Assembly: GCF_001435295.1 (NCBI RefSeq)
Contig: NZ_CM003594.1
Span: forward strand, 682,001-746,000
Length of the DNA: 64,000 nucleotides
Direction of reading: 5' to 3'
From: Psychrobacter sp. P11F6
GTDB taxonomy: Bacteria > Pseudomonadota > Gammaproteobacteria > Pseudomonadales > Moraxellaceae
The notes below the pieces were generated by a model that saw only the letters and a list, made by a program, of their open reading frames with translations, was not told where the DNA came from and ran no database searches. Positions 33,791 to 43,351 of this stretch are shown piece after piece (position 1 is the first letter of the stretch; every line of letters begins with the position of its first letter). The position numbers and the translations under genes are program-made.

Positions 33791-35053
33791 ATGCCATATA
33801 ACGTTTCAAGTCTCTATGGTTTTTTACCTAAAAGCTTAGCATCGCATTTATACAGCCGTACCAAGTTAATCACTACGCCAGCGATTGCCGCTATGATGAT
33901 ATCCAGCGCTGCGGTTGCTGATAGTGCAGATATACCAGCTGCTGATACGAATTTTTACTTCTACCCCCAAGCGACAGGGTTGCTAGACAGTCATATTGCT
34001 CAGTCAAACGCGCAGATAGAGTGGAGTCTGATGGCAACGGCTCATAGTCCAACACAGCCTATCTCAGCATTTTTAGATGATTGGAATGCTCCTTTGGATT
34101 CGGGTGATCATGCTTATGCCCAAGGTCGAACGTCGCTTGAGATTCGTCCTGCGGGCAGTGCGATTAGCTACGGTCTAGGTTGGCGTTATGATTATTTAAT
34201 GACGTTTAGCAAAGAGACTGCCGAAGTTTATTGGCAGTATGAAAATAAACAGCCCTCAAGTACCAGTCAAGATTATCCGTTATTTTTGGAAGCCAAGCAC
34301 AATGAAAGATTCGGTGCTAATATCGGTCTGACGCAGCAGCTCATGCCTAACTGGCAATTGACGACTCGGGCCAATCTCTGGCAAGGACTGCATGCATTAG
34401 AAGGTAAGATAGTTGGCGATTTAAGCACCAGAGTGTTACCAAATAATGAGGTGACAGATATACGAGACAGTTTGGATAAAACCAACGCTTACATCGATTA
34501 TTACTATGATGAACCAGCTTTAGGGGAAGAAAATTTAGACTGGAACCCCGCGAAACCTTCGGGATATGGTTATTCGCTCGATTTGCAGCTCACAGGTCAG
34601 TTGTCTGATAGTACGCAGTTGTCTCTGAGTGGCTACGATATCCTTGGACGCATGCGCTGGAAAGACATGCCGAGCACTCGTTATGCATTGGATTATGACG
34701 TCAACGGCAGACCTCTCTATACGATTGAAGGGCAGCTTAGTACTGATGATGTCACACAGACATTGCCATGGCGAGTTGAAGGTAGCCTTCAGCATCAGCT
34801 AGACAGTCAATGGCAGCTCGGTCTACATGGTCAAGTAAATGATATTCAAGGCTTGTATCAATTATCCGCAGGCTACCAAACGTCCAATGATGCTTTCCCC
34901 ATTACGGTGACGGGCTTAATAGAGCCGCAAACGCAAGCATTGGGTCTTGCTTTAGACAGTCAATATGGTGGTATCAAATTGCTTACCGATAGTCTTGACT
35001 CGGAAAAAGCCAAGCGTAGTGAAGTTAGCCTATATGGGCGTTATGCTTGGTAG
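33791..35053 (+). CDS. Predicted outer-membrane beta-barrel protein
   Basis: A 420-residue exported protein. The ATG at 33791 is preferred over the one at 33764, which lies in the terminator. A long signal region with AIAAMMISSAAVADSA is cleaved near residue 48. The mature protein has alternating strands rich in Tyr, Trp, Gln and Leu (ISYGLGWRYDYLMTFS, LPWRVEGSLQHQLDSQWQLG, YQLSAGYQTS) and ends in the aromatic signature YGRYAW typical of barrels inserted by the BAM complex. No family is recognised. It is a single gene followed closely by a convergent DUF1853 gene. Confidence 0.72.
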   Translation: MPYNVSSLYGFLPKSLASHLYSRTKLITTPAIAAMMISSAAVADSADIPAADTNFYFYPQATGLLDSHIAQSNAQIEWSLMATAHSPTQPISAFLDDWNAPLDSGDHAYAQGRTSLEIRPAGSAISYGLGWRYDYLMTFSKETAEVYWQYENKQPSSTSQDYPLFLEAKHNERFGANIGLTQQLMPNWQLTTRANLWQGLHALEGKIVGDLSTRVLPNNEVTDIRDSLDKTNAYIDYYYDEPALGEENLDWNPAKPSGYGYSLDLQLTGQLSDSTQLSLSGYDILGRMRWKDMPSTRYALDYDVNGRPLYTIEGQLSTDDVTQTLPWRVEGSLQHQLDSQWQLGLHGQVNDIQGLYQLSAGYQTSNDAFPITVTGLIEPQTQALGLALDSQYGGIKLLTDSLDSEKAKRSEVSLYGRYAW

Positions 35054-35107
35054 TTTAATGAGCATATATCACTAAGTAAATTCAGTTCTAGTTGGTGTCT
35101 ATAACTG

Positions 35108-36067
35108 TCACTTAGATTTATCATTAGATGTATTACGCAGCTTAGGATAAATAACAATAGGTCTATCGCCTTTAAAGTATAACCCCGTTTTTGGTATGTC
35201 AGTTTCGGAGTTAGTGAGTGGCGATTGGCGTCCATCGTAAAAATCACGCCTAGTAAACCATTCGATATAATGGGCGGTTCGTAATGCCCTTATATCAATC
35301 TTCGCAAGATTAAGCTTATCATCTTTATCACACCATTCGTGCATCGGAAAGCTTGGTGCTAACCAAGATGGATAATTAAAGTTAGTGGTGTTGATTGGCA
35401 AAAAGAATCGCCCTTTAATCACGCCATAACGCTTATCAATTTTAATTTGTCCATGCTTTTCGGTATCTACCCATACGGTACGAAACTGCTTGGTTTGCAT
35501 ATGGGTCATTTTGCGTTGTAGATTATCCTTGGAATTAATCCCAACCCAGTTCTCAGGAGCAAACGGCGCTGATCCCATAAAAAACTTAATAGCTAGCTCC
35601 CAATGCTCGACCAGATTTTCTCCATGATTATATAAGATTAAATCCAGCTCACCAGTCGTCTGCTTACCGTTATACAACTGGACGTTACTGGCTAGGGTCT
35701 CATACGGGTGTAGCTTGCGCGCAAAGCCATCTGCTAGCCAAAATGACAGTAAGCCTTCAAAATGAAAACCCAAGCGATTAGGGCTAGGCCGCTTGAGTAA
35801 ATAGCGGGTCAGCACCTGATAAGCATTGGTGCTATCTAGCTCTTCTAAACGCTGCTGATACGCTGCAAACTGCTGTTGCCAAAAGTGTGCGCTATGTACC
35901 GATACGGTATGTGTATTCTGATGCGGCGCAAAGTCCAGCCACTCAGTCAAGACGTTAGGGCAGGCAAGCACATACGCCAAATCACGCACATAAGGTCGCT
36001 GGTATACGTCCCAAGGTGCGTCATCTATAAGGTAAGTCGAGAAGGGCTGAGCGATAGCCTCAGACAT
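35108..36067 (-). CDS. DUF1853 family protein
   Basis: A 319-residue cytosolic protein. The start at 36067 has GAAGG eight bases upstream; two earlier ATGs lack such a site. The DUF1853 pattern is clear: YQRPYVRDLAYVLACPNVL near residue 22, RLGFHFEGLLSFWLADGF near 105, GELDLILYNHGENLVEHWEL near 140 and the C-terminal HYIEWFTRRDF. The fold is predicted to be nuclease-like (conserved Glu/Asp and HWE/ExK-like residues) but no activity is known. It is a single leftward gene. Confidence 0.85.
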   Translation of the reverse strand: MSEAIAQPFSTYLIDDAPWDVYQRPYVRDLAYVLACPNVLTEWLDFAPHQNTHTVSVHSAHFWQQQFAAYQQRLEELDSTNAYQVLTRYLLKRPSPNRLGFHFEGLLSFWLADGFARKLHPYETLASNVQLYNGKQTTGELDLILYNHGENLVEHWELAIKFFMGSAPFAPENWVGINSKDNLQRKMTHMQTKQFRTVWVDTEKHGQIKIDKRYGVIKGRFFLPINTTNFNYPSWLAPSFPMHEWCDKDDKLNLAKIDIRALRTAHYIEWFTRRDFYDGRQSPLTNSETDIPKTGLYFKGDRPIVIYPKLRNTSNDKSK

Positions 36068-36207
36068 GGGTTGAACCTTCATAAAGTGGTACATTTACCC
36101 TAGCTGTTCGCTTGCCAAAAGTCTATAGTCAATCGTACTATGTTAAGATTGAAAGTATCTGGCAGCATATATTTTGCCGATTATTTAATAATAATGAGGA
36201 TTCAATA

Positions 36208-36510
36208 ATGAAATATCTTTTGCAAATCGACTTTCCTTATAGCGGACCTTTTGGCGATCAATTCTTTGAGTCTATGAAAGAGTTGGCTGAAGACATCGCA
36301 AACGAGAACGGTCTGGTCTACAAGCTATGGACAGAAAACGAAGCAACGCAAGAAGCGGGCGGTATTTATGTGTTTGATAACTTAGAGGATGCCAACAGAT
36401 ACTTAGAGAAGCATACCCAGAGACTGACCTCATTTGGCTTTACTGATATCAAGTCTAAAGTATTTATCATCAATGAAGCGCTGAGTGCGATTACTAAAGC
36501 GCCTCTGTAA
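36208..36510 (+). CDS. ydhR: YdhR-type putative monooxygenase
   Basis: A 100-residue protein of the YdhR family with a dimeric ferredoxin-like alpha/beta-barrel fold. The start is the ATG at 36208 after TGAGGA, giving the usual family length (E. coli YdhR has 101 residues). Visible landmarks are LLQIDFPYSGPFGDQF, GLVYKLWTENEATQEAGGIY and FDNLEDANRYLEKHTQRL. The monooxygenase role is a structural prediction for the family, not proven. Confidence 0.88.
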   Translation: MKYLLQIDFPYSGPFGDQFFESMKELAEDIANENGLVYKLWTENEATQEAGGIYVFDNLEDANRYLEKHTQRLTSFGFTDIKSKVFIINEALSAITKAPL

Positions 36511-36534
36511 TACTTAATGAAGAGTAATAAACAT

Positions 36535-36572
36535 AAAAAAACCAGTCATTGGATGCAATGGCTGGTTTTTTT
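36535..36572. terminator. Terminator between ydhR and accessory locus
   Basis: AACCAGTCATTG, loop GATG, CAATGGCTGGTT, flanked by A- and T-runs. It can serve both the rightward ydhR and the leftward 60-residue gene. Confidence 0.9.
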
Positions 36573-36587
36573 ATGTGGGTTTTCAAC

Positions 36588-36770
36588 TTAAAATAGGATG
36601 TTAACGATATAAAAATTAAGCTGAATATCTGGTGCATTTGATAATAGCGGTACTAGGATAACGATCAAAAATTTCAATACAGCAAACGACCATTTGGGCG
36701 GCTTATTAAGTAACTTTTGGACTGGTGATTTTGTACTGGTTAAGACTCTAGCTTTTTCTAAGTGTGTCAT
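36588..36770 (-). CDS. Small membrane protein, 60 residues
   Basis: The ATG at 36770 is preceded by GGAG at eight bases. The basic N-terminal half (LEKARVLTSTKSPVQKLLNK) is followed by one hydrophobic helix (FAVLKFLIVILVPLLSN, about residues 29-45) and a second partly hydrophobic stretch (LNFYIVNILF). I do not recognise a family. It is downstream of a palindrome-rich control region and of the C4-led gene, in the position that alpA has in the first island. It could be a host-interaction or holin-like small protein; this is speculative. Confidence 0.6.
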   Translation of the reverse strand: MTHLEKARVLTSTKSPVQKLLNKPPKWSFAVLKFLIVILVPLLSNAPDIQLNFYIVNILF

Positions 36771-36790
36771 ATGTCTAGCTCCATGTTATG

Positions 36791-36891
36791 CCGTTACACA
36801 ACGGTGCGTAACGGTTCATGGATTTATGTTATAGGTTGTATGGTTATAGCTAAATACTTATGCATGCATAGCGTGTTGTATGCCTGCATAC
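36791..36891. promoter_or_regulatory. Cluster of palindromic operator-like sites
   Basis: Three inverted repeats lie between the two leftward accessory genes: CCGTTAC-N10-GTAACGG (36791-36814), TATGCATGCATA (36859-36870) and GTATGCCTGCATAC (36878-36891). The last two centres are 20 bases apart, about two helical turns. The layout suggests a repressor-controlled promoter for the 60-residue gene. Confidence 0.5.
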
Positions 36892-36905
36892 CACAGTATG
36901 ATAGG

Positions 36906-37679
36906 TTATGAAAAATCGCCTTTGTTGGCTTGGCTTAACCATCGTTTGATAGTGTCATAAGATGGTTTTTTATCTGTTTCAATGTGCTGTTTAATATATT
37001 CGGCTGCTTCAGCAAAAGTAGTGAAGTTCTGTTGATCCATAATTTCTAGGTATAGTTTCTTTTTTTCAGGTCTGGTTTGATTGTGTTTTGACCATCTTTT
37101 ATTCGCTTTTTTCTTGTTGGACTTTGATAGTTTTTTTTGAAAATCGTTATCGCCTCTAACTTCATTTGTTCCTGCACCAAAAACATAGCCAACTAAGTTG
37201 ATACAGTAAAAACTAGCCTCATATTGTTGACTCTCAAAATAAAGTCTAGCAAAAGCTTTTAAACTGATACAGTCACATAGTTTATGAAAGTTCAAGCATT
37301 TAAGCTCCTTTGACTCTAAGTAAATATCTTTGTTACTGAGCATAATATGAACAGATAATCCTCTATACATAATAGATTCTTCTTTCTCAAAATCTACACG
37401 ATAACCCTGTTCTTCTAAAAGTTCTTTGCAGTCTTCAATAGCAATATTCTCTATCTTTTCTATTAGCTCATGAATGATTGATATTCTCTTCCTATCTTTA
37501 TAACCTACGTCAAAAAAATTACGATTTAGTAAGAAGTTAGGTGGGCTATCTAGTAATTCTTTTATAAATACTGTGGGTATAGTGGTTCTATGTTGCAATC
37601 TTTCAAACTCTATTCGTTCGGCTTGTTCGAGAATTTTTTGAAGGTCAGCATCTGAAAAGCCCTCTCTAGAATTAACCAT
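36906..37679 (-). CDS. Unknown accessory gene led by second C4-like RNA
   Basis: A 257-residue protein of unknown function. The start ATG follows AAAGGTG at six bases. The first 160 residues are acidic and mixed helical (LQKILEQAERIEFERLQHRT; IIHELIEKIENIAIEDCKEL). A basic region follows (KKLSKSNKKKANKRWSKHNQ, about 185-204), then a C-terminal module, NFTTFAEAAEYIKQHI ... KPSYDTIKRWLSQA, that resembles a small helix-turn-helix and matches the end of the island protein at 7566-8486 (S-x-D-x-I-x-x-W-L-x-x-A in both). Codon use is A+T-rich, unlike neighbouring housekeeping genes, pointing to transfer. It probably plays the same role as the island gene. Confidence 0.75.
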   Translation of the reverse strand: MVNSREGFSDADLQKILEQAERIEFERLQHRTTIPTVFIKELLDSPPNFLLNRNFFDVGYKDRKRISIIHELIEKIENIAIEDCKELLEEQGYRVDFEKEESIMYRGLSVHIMLSNKDIYLESKELKCLNFHKLCDCISLKAFARLYFESQQYEASFYCINLVGYVFGAGTNEVRGDNDFQKKLSKSNKKKANKRWSKHNQTRPEKKKLYLEIMDQQNFTTFAEAAEYIKQHIETDKKPSYDTIKRWLSQANKGDFS

Positions 37680-37716
37680 AATTTACACCTTTACACACCC
37701 TTAAATTATAGTAGTT

Positions 37717-37781
37717 GCAAGTCAGTACCAGCCTAAAGGTGTGTGGCTGGCTGGCTTTTGAGTAATGAATCCTAGTCCTGC
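37717..37781 (-). ncRNA. Second C4-like antisense RNA
   Basis: On the minus strand the outer stem GCAGG (37781-37777) pairs with CTTGC (37721-37717), with one G-U pair. Inside are the block CTAGGATTCATTAC, differing by one base from the first copy, and a 6-bp hairpin CCAGCC/GGCTGG (37750-37745, 37733-37728). The loop contains ACACCTTTA, an exact 9-base complement of TAAAGGTGT (37685-37693), which includes the ribosome-binding site of the gene starting at 37679. The inner stem sequence differs from the first copy at most pairs but pairing is kept. A -10 box (TAAAAT) ends four bases upstream. Confidence 0.68.
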
Positions 37782-37838
37782 TCAAATTTTACTATTTCTT
37801 TCTTTAATTATCATATAATCATCAGTCAAATTTAGCAC

Positions 37839-37874
37839 AAAAAAAAGCCAACCATTGAAAACAATGATTGGCTT
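37839..37874 (-). terminator. Terminator after tRNA-Pro
   Basis: A 13-bp stem (37845-37857 with 37862-37874) is followed on the minus strand by a run of eight T. The single non-pairing position on the plus strand (C-A) becomes G-U on the minus strand, supporting leftward use. Confidence 0.9.
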
Positions 37875-37893
37875 CTCTCTTTACTGCTATGTT

Positions 37894-37970
37894 TGGTCGG
37901 AACGGCAGGATTTGAACCTGCGACCACTACACCCCCAGTGTAGTGCGCTACCAGACTGCGCTACGCCCCG
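37894..37970 (-). tRNA. tRNA-Pro (GGG)
   Basis: A full cloverleaf on the minus strand. The acceptor is CGGGGCG/CGTTCCG with two G-U pairs and discriminator A, followed by an encoded CCA. The D arm is AGCGCAGTCTGGTAGCGC, the anticodon loop CTGGGGG reads GGG, and the T arm carries GGTTCAAATCC. It reads CCC codons. A terminator follows, then the accessory locus with the second C4-like RNA. No duplicated 3' end is visible nearby. Confidence 0.95.
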
Positions 37971-38084
37971 AATGACTGACTATTTTACGCAAAATTATGC
38001 ATATTGCAAGAGCTATTTATTTTAGCCAAAATCTATGACCCCAATTTACGTATCACAGTCAGCATAACCAATCAGCAATTATCC

Positions 38085-39611
38085 TTAACCGAGTAGCTCT
38101 TTTAGGATTTGGTTGACTTGCTGCGGGTTAGCACTACCACGACTGGCTTTCATCACTTGCCCAACCAGACCGTTAAAGGCTTTTTCTTTACCGCCGCGAT
38201 ATTCTTCGACCATCGCTTGGTTTTTTGCAATGACTTCTTCAACGATGGCTTTGATAGCGCCCGTATCGGTTTCTTGCTTAAGGCCTTTTTCTTCGATGAT
38301 TTTATCAGCTGCGTCATCAGCATCACCGCCTTCGCGCTCATAGAGCGCACTAAAGACTTTCTTCGCCAATTTGCCAGATAGCGTGTCATCTTTGATACGC
38401 GCTAGCATACCAGCCAATTGCTTGGCGCTGATAGGGGAGTCAGTAATTTCTTTATCATCTTTATTTAGCGCACCCAGCAAATCGCCCATGACCCAGTTGC
38501 CCGCCATTTTGGCATCTGCTTGCCCAACTTCTGCGACCACAGCTTCGAAATAATCGGCAATTTGACGGCTGCCAGTCAAGATACGAGCATCATATTCTGA
38601 TAGACCAAGCGCTTCTTCAAAACGGGCACGACGAGCAACGGGTAGTTCAGGCATTGCTGCACGAATGCTATCAACGGTGTGCTGCTCGATACGCACTGGT
38701 AGCAAGTCAGGATCAGGGAAGTAGCGATAGTCGTTGGCATCTTCTTTGGTACGCATCACACGAGTTTCGTCGCGCTCTGGATCATAAAGCATCGTCGCCT
38801 GCAGTACTTGGCCACCGTCTTCTAAGATGTCAATCTGACGCTCGATTTCACGATTGATGGCGCGTTCGATAAAGCGGAACGAGTTTAGATTTTTGAGTTC
38901 AGTACGCGTACCCAATTCTGCGCCAGGCTCGCGCACAGAGACGTTACAGTCACAGCGGAATGAACCCTCTGCCATGACCGCATCTGAGATACCTAGCCAC
39001 GTGACCAGCTGATGAATGGCTTTGATATAGGCAAGCGCTTCATGAGCCGAGCGCATATCAGGCTCAGAGACGATTTCAATCAATGGCGTACCAGCACGGT
39101 TAAGATCAACACCCGTCATACCATCGACGGCATCATGCACAGATTTACCCGCATCTTCTTCTAAATGCGCGCGGGTGATGCCCATACGTTTCGGATATTC
39201 GTTCTTCTCACCTTCATTGACCACGACATCGATATAGCCTTCACCCACGATAGGGTTTGCCATCTGAGTGATTTGGTAGCCTTTAGGCAAATCAGGGTAA
39301 AAGTAGTTTTTACGGTCAAACGTATTAAATAGACCCAACTCAGCGTTGACGCCGATACCGAATTTTAGGGCACGATCGACCACGCCAGCATTGAGTACTG
39401 GCAATACGCCAGGCAGACCCAAATCGACGATACTAGCTTGGCTGTTTGGCTCATGACCGAAGTCAGTCGGCGCACTTGAGAATATCTTACTTTCCGTATT
39501 TAGCTGGCAGTGAATCTCAATGCCGATGACCACTTCATAACCATCGACGAAAAGCTCCTTACGCACGGCATGCTCGCGCACGGCATTGTTATCAGTAGTA
39601 GCTGTACTCAT
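38085..39611 (-). CDS. gatB: Asp/Glu-tRNA amidotransferase subunit B
   Basis: A 508-residue subunit of GatCAB, which converts Glu-tRNA-Gln and Asp-tRNA-Asn to Gln-tRNA-Gln and Asn-tRNA-Asn. GatB binds the tRNA and performs the ATP-dependent activation and transamidation. The start at 39611 follows AAAGGAGA and overlaps the gatA stop codon (TAATG). The cradle domain shows [35 protein letters not shown] and [11 protein letters not shown] with its zinc-type cysteines; the C-terminal YqeY/tail domain ends [15 protein letters not shown] longer upstream frame exists but lacks a ribosome-binding site. Confidence 0.97.
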   Translation of the reverse strand: MSTATTDNNAVREHAVRKELFVDGYEVVIGIEIHCQLNTESKIFSSAPTDFGHEPNSQASIVDLGLPGVLPVLNAGVVDRALKFGIGVNAELGLFNTFDRKNYFYPDLPKGYQITQMANPIVGEGYIDVVVNEGEKNEYPKRMGITRAHLEEDAGKSVHDAVDGMTGVDLNRAGTPLIEIVSEPDMRSAHEALAYIKAIHQLVTWLGISDAVMAEGSFRCDCNVSVREPGAELGTRTELKNLNSFRFIERAINREIERQIDILEDGGQVLQATMLYDPERDETRVMRTKEDANDYRYFPDPDLLPVRIEQHTVDSIRAAMPELPVARRARFEEALGLSEYDARILTGSRQIADYFEAVVAEVGQADAKMAGNWVMGDLLGALNKDDKEITDSPISAKQLAGMLARIKDDTLSGKLAKKVFSALYEREGGDADDAADKIIEEKGLKQETDTGAIKAIVEEVIAKNQAMVEEYRGGKEKAFNGLVGQVMKASRGSANPQQVNQILKELLG

Positions 39612-41107
39612 TATACCGTCTCCTTTGCGATGGCAGAGTGTTGTAGATGATGGTCGGTATGCTGCTGGAATAAATGAGCAGTTGTGAGCAATTGGCTCTC
39701 TTGCCAATGCTTACCGATTAATTGTAAGCCAACAGGTAAACCTTCTGAGGTTAGACCAACAGGTTGGCTAAGCGCGGGCAGACCAGCTAAGTTGACCGCG
39801 ATGGTATAAACGTCACCCAAGTACATCGTCGCAGGGTCAAGGTTGTCAGTAAGCTTGTAAGCAGCGGTTGGTGCTGTTGGGCTAGCAATCACATCACAGC
39901 TAGCAAAGGCTTCATCGAAGTCTTTGACGATTAAGCGGCGAATTTTTTGGGCTTTGGTATAGTACGCATCAAAGTAACCTGCCGAAAGTGCATAAGTGCC
40001 GGTCAAGATACGGCGCTGTACTTCAGGACCAAAGCCTTCAGAGCGTGAACGCGTGTATAGATCGAGCAGATCGGTTGGATTCTCACAGCGATAGCCAAAG
40101 CGTACACCATCGAAGCGTGACAGGTTTGATGATGCTTCGGCAGGGGCTAGCATGTAGTAAGTGGCAAGGGTAATCTCAGGGTCAGTGATATTCACCTCCA
40201 CAATCGTCGCACCCAGCTCTTCATATTTTTTCAGAGCAGCACGTACGGCCGTTTCTACCTCAGCGTCTAATCCAGCACTAAAGTATTCTTTTGCCACACC
40301 GATACGCAAGCCAGCAAATGGTTTATCACCAGCCGCGGCTTCAGCATCATTAATGTCTTGTACGTAGTCAGGCATATCGTATTTGATAGAAGTCGCATCG
40401 CGTGGATCGTGACCAATCATTGGCTGTAGCAGATAGGCACAATCTTTAGCGCTGCGTCCCATGCTACCCGCTTGGTCAAGGCTTGAAGCGTAGGCAATCA
40501 TACCAAAGCGTGATACTCGGCCATAAGTAGGCTTGATACCCGTTAAGCCGCAGAATGAGGCAGGCTGACGAATAGAGCCACCAGTATCACTACCTGTAGC
40601 AACTGGGACAAAGCCAGCAGCAACAGCGGCAGCACTACCACCTGATGAACCACCAGGGACGCGCTCTAGGTTCCAAGGGTTCTGCACAGTGCCATAGTAA
40701 GAGCTACTGTTGTCTGAGCCCATCGCAAACTCATCCATATTGAGCTTGCCTAAACTAATCATGCCTGCTTTGTCGATATTAGAAACGATAGTAGCATCAT
40801 AAGGCGAGACAAAGTTATGCAGCATCTTAGAGCCACAAGTCGTCAGTACACCTTGGGTACAAAAAATGTCTTTGTGCGCCATCGGTACGCCAAGTAAGGG
40901 ACGCTGATCGCCCTGTGCGCGCATCTCGTCTGCTGCCTTTGCTTGCGCGCGTGCTGTCTCAGAAGTATGAGTGATAAAGCTGTTAATTTTATTGTCTAGC
41001 GCGTCTATACGTTTGATGTAGTGTTCTGTCAGCTCAAGGCTGCTAAATTGTTTGTCTTGCAAGCCCGTAATAAGCTGCTGGGTACTTAATAAATGAAGTT
41101 CTGACAT
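39611..41107 (-). CDS. gatA: Asp/Glu-tRNA amidotransferase subunit A
   Basis: A 498-residue amidase-signature subunit that hydrolyses glutamine and sends ammonia to GatB. The catalytic Ser-cisSer-Lys triad is visible: the lysine is in VPMAHKDIF near residue 79, cis-Ser is in [14 protein letters not shown] near 154, and the nucleophile Ser is in [12 protein letters not shown] near 178. It is full length. gatC lies 68 bases upstream and gatB overlaps its stop codon, so gatC-gatA-gatB form one leftward operon. Confidence 0.97.
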   Translation of the reverse strand: MSELHLLSTQQLITGLQDKQFSSLELTEHYIKRIDALDNKINSFITHTSETARAQAKAADEMRAQGDQRPLLGVPMAHKDIFCTQGVLTTCGSKMLHNFVSPYDATIVSNIDKAGMISLGKLNMDEFAMGSDNSSSYYGTVQNPWNLERVPGGSSGGSAAAVAAGFVPVATGSDTGGSIRQPASFCGLTGIKPTYGRVSRFGMIAYASSLDQAGSMGRSAKDCAYLLQPMIGHDPRDATSIKYDMPDYVQDINDAEAAAGDKPFAGLRIGVAKEYFSAGLDAEVETAVRAALKKYEELGATIVEVNITDPEITLATYYMLAPAEASSNLSRFDGVRFGYRCENPTDLLDLYTRSRSEGFGPEVQRRILTGTYALSAGYFDAYYTKAQKIRRLIVKDFDEAFASCDVIASPTAPTAAYKLTDNLDPATMYLGDVYTIAVNLAGLPALSQPVGLTSEGLPVGLQLIGKHWQESQLLTTAHLFQQHTDHHLQHSAIAKETV

Positions 41108-41175
41108 AAGGTGTCGTCCGTCAAAATGTGAGTAGCATAAAGTAAAATAGGGTAGCGATTAAAGCAGCACGCTGC

Positions 41176-41490
41176 TTATTCAATCACTTGTGGAACCAAA
41201 TATAAGCCATCTTCAACAGCTGGGGCGACTGACTGATTGCGCGCGCGGTTGATATCGTGTTTGGCCACATCAGCCCGCAATTCTTGGCAAGCTTCATGAA
41301 TGTTTGCTAAGGGTTTGATGCCTGTGGTATCCACGTTAGATAGCGTATTCATAAGTTTTAATACTTTACTAATATCGTCGGCATAGCTATCGGCTGTGCT
41401 TTCATCGACACCCAAACGTGCAAGGTTGGCAACTTCTAGGATTTCTTCACGGCTGACGTTGCTGTCAGACGTTGCTGGTTGCTGTGACAT
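41176..41490 (-). CDS. gatC: Asp/Glu-tRNA amidotransferase subunit C
   Basis: A 104-residue helper subunit that stabilises GatA and ties it to GatB. Visible is the typical EEILEVANLARLGVDEST start and ISKVLKLMNTLSNVDTTGIKPLAN segment. The first 12 residues are a Ser/Thr-rich extension. It heads the leftward gat operon and is divergent from mreB. Confidence 0.93.
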   Translation of the reverse strand: MSQQPATSDSNVSREEILEVANLARLGVDESTADSYADDISKVLKLMNTLSNVDTTGIKPLANIHEACQELRADVAKHDINRARNQSVAPAVEDGLYLVPQVIE

Positions 41491-42133
41491 AGTTTCTCCA
41501 GTGAAGGACAGTTTTTGTTAGAGTAGAATGCGGCTAAAATAGACAAGCATTAGATATAGATAATTATTAACACAAACTAAAACAAGGGGTTTATCTTAAG
41601 ATGTATATATAGTGGCTTTATTATAAAGCATCTGGCTTAAGTTTACAGAGCATGACGCTTGATTGATGCACAATATCAACCAAGATGGCGTGATTTGCAA
41701 AATTGACCGTATAATTCACGATTGATTCTCAATTGCTTACCCATTACGTTCTGAAATACGTTACAGTATGCACCTGTGCTGCTAAGCAAAATTATCATTT
41801 GCCTGTAGAGCCTTGTTAGTTATTGAATTAAATGATGTTTCATTAAGTCGAATGGTGTTTACTGCTATTTTAAACTTTGTAACAACTTTTAGCGTTTAAG
41901 ACCGAAATCCTGACTTACTGATGCAAATATCTGTGTTTTTTTTGAGCCAAATCGGTATAATTTAGCTCAGTTTTTCCATTGCATCATTATTGCTTAGGTT
42001 TGACTTGTTGCGAGGTTCAAATTTCGCCATAAGTAATGTCTAACGACGACCTGCTCAACGCTGACGAGTAACGCCTCAGTCAATCTCAGTCAATCTCATT
42101 CGCCTCATTTGTAATACGCTGGAAATATTAGTC
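41491..42133. other. Divergent control region between gatC and mreB
   Basis: About 640 bases without a gene. It is A+T-rich and must hold leftward gat and rightward mre promoters. Two good -10 boxes read rightward (TATAAT in CCGTATAATTCA near 41710 and in CGGTATAATTTA near 41955), but neither has a clear -35 box at the right distance. I see no repeat or strong hairpin. Confidence 0.5.
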
Positions 42134-43162
42134 ATGAACCTGTTTGGATTTTTATCAAATAATATCGCTATCGACCTCGGTACTGCGAACACTCTCATTT
42201 TTATTCCTAATAAAGGCGTCGTACTTGACGAGCCTACGGTGGTTGCGTTACGAAGTAATCGTACACAAAACCCTACCGTTGCGGCTGTTGGTATTGATGC
42301 CAAGCAGATGCTTGGTCGTACACCTGCCAATATTACAGCGATTCGCCCATTAAAAGACGGTGTGATTGCTGACTTTGAAGTGACGCAAAAAATGCTCAAG
42401 CATTTCATCACGAAGGTAAAAGCCAAGCGTTTTATGGCGCAGCCTAATGTGGTGGTTTGTGTGCCTTGTAAGTCTACTCTGGTTGAGCGTAAAGCGATTC
42501 GTGAAGCGGTATCTTCGGCAGGTGCGAGTAAAGTACTATTGTTAGAAGAGCCAATGGCTGCTGCCATCGGTGCTGGCTTGCCAGTTCATGAGGCCAGCGG
42601 TTCGATGGTGGTTGATATTGGTGGCGGCACGACGGAGATAGCCGTTATCGCGTTATCTGGTTGCGTTTATGCTGAGTCGATTCGTATCGGTGGCGATATG
42701 TTTGATGACGCGATTATCACCCACGTACGCCGTACCCATGGTTGCGTGATTGGTGAGACGACAGCTGAGCGTATCAAGCATGAAGTTGGCTCTGCTTTGA
42801 ATGAAGACAGTCAGCTAGAAGTTGAAGTTCGCGGTCGTAGCATGGCAGAAGGCGTGCCAAAAACCTTTACTGTTAATTCAGAAGAAGTACAAAAAGCCCT
42901 GAGTGATCCGCTGAGCGGCATTGTTAGCGCGGTGAAAGCTGCACTTGAGCAGACGCCACCTGAGCTGTCATCAGACATCGCAGAGCGTGGTATTGTCTTG
43001 ACGGGCGGCGGTGCGCTGTTACGTGATTTGGACAAATTAATTTCAAGAGAGACAGGTCTACCTGTGACCGTTGCCGAAGATCCGCTGACTTGTGTTAGCC
43101 GCGGCGGTGGTATTGCGCTTGATTTTATCAATAACAAAAGCTTGAACATGATTTTTGTTTAG
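42134..43162 (+). CDS. mreB: Rod-shape actin homologue MreB
   Basis: A 342-residue bacterial actin that forms membrane-bound filaments and directs lateral wall synthesis in rods. The phosphate 1 loop [10 protein letters not shown] is at residue 14, connector 1 is near 140, phosphate 2 [14 protein letters not shown] is near 157, and the adenosine motif [13 protein letters not shown] is near 287. The amphipathic N-terminus MNLFGFLSN is the membrane anchor. It heads mreBCD. The gene's G+C and codon use match the core genome. Confidence 0.97.
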   Translation: MNLFGFLSNNIAIDLGTANTLIFIPNKGVVLDEPTVVALRSNRTQNPTVAAVGIDAKQMLGRTPANITAIRPLKDGVIADFEVTQKMLKHFITKVKAKRFMAQPNVVVCVPCKSTLVERKAIREAVSSAGASKVLLLEEPMAAAIGAGLPVHEASGSMVVDIGGGTTEIAVIALSGCVYAESIRIGGDMFDDAIITHVRRTHGCVIGETTAERIKHEVGSALNEDSQLEVEVRGRSMAEGVPKTFTVNSEEVQKALSDPLSGIVSAVKAALEQTPPELSSDIAERGIVLTGGGALLRDLDKLISRETGLPVTVAEDPLTCVSRGGGIALDFINNKSLNMIFV

Positions 43163-43351
43163 ATTGCTTTAGTTAAGCACTGCGGTATTGATAAATCATC
43201 TTCGTCGTGCTTGATGATAGCTTGCGTAAAAATAGTGGGTTAAAACAGTATAAAATTAAAGGTAGCCAGTTGCGCTGCCTTTAATTGCATTAATCAACTA
43301 GAACCCAGTACTGGCTACTGCTTATTTTATAACTCCTGAGTTAGACGACTT

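Noticed and set aside
3524..36817. Shared 10-mer TAACGGTTCA near 3525 and 36809
   Set aside because: One short match without shared context is expected by chance at this window size.
36511..37893. Duplicated tRNA-Pro 3' end marking a mobile element
   Set aside because: No repeat of GGCAGGATTTGAACC or similar is visible, and there is no integrase, so I do not call it an integrated element.
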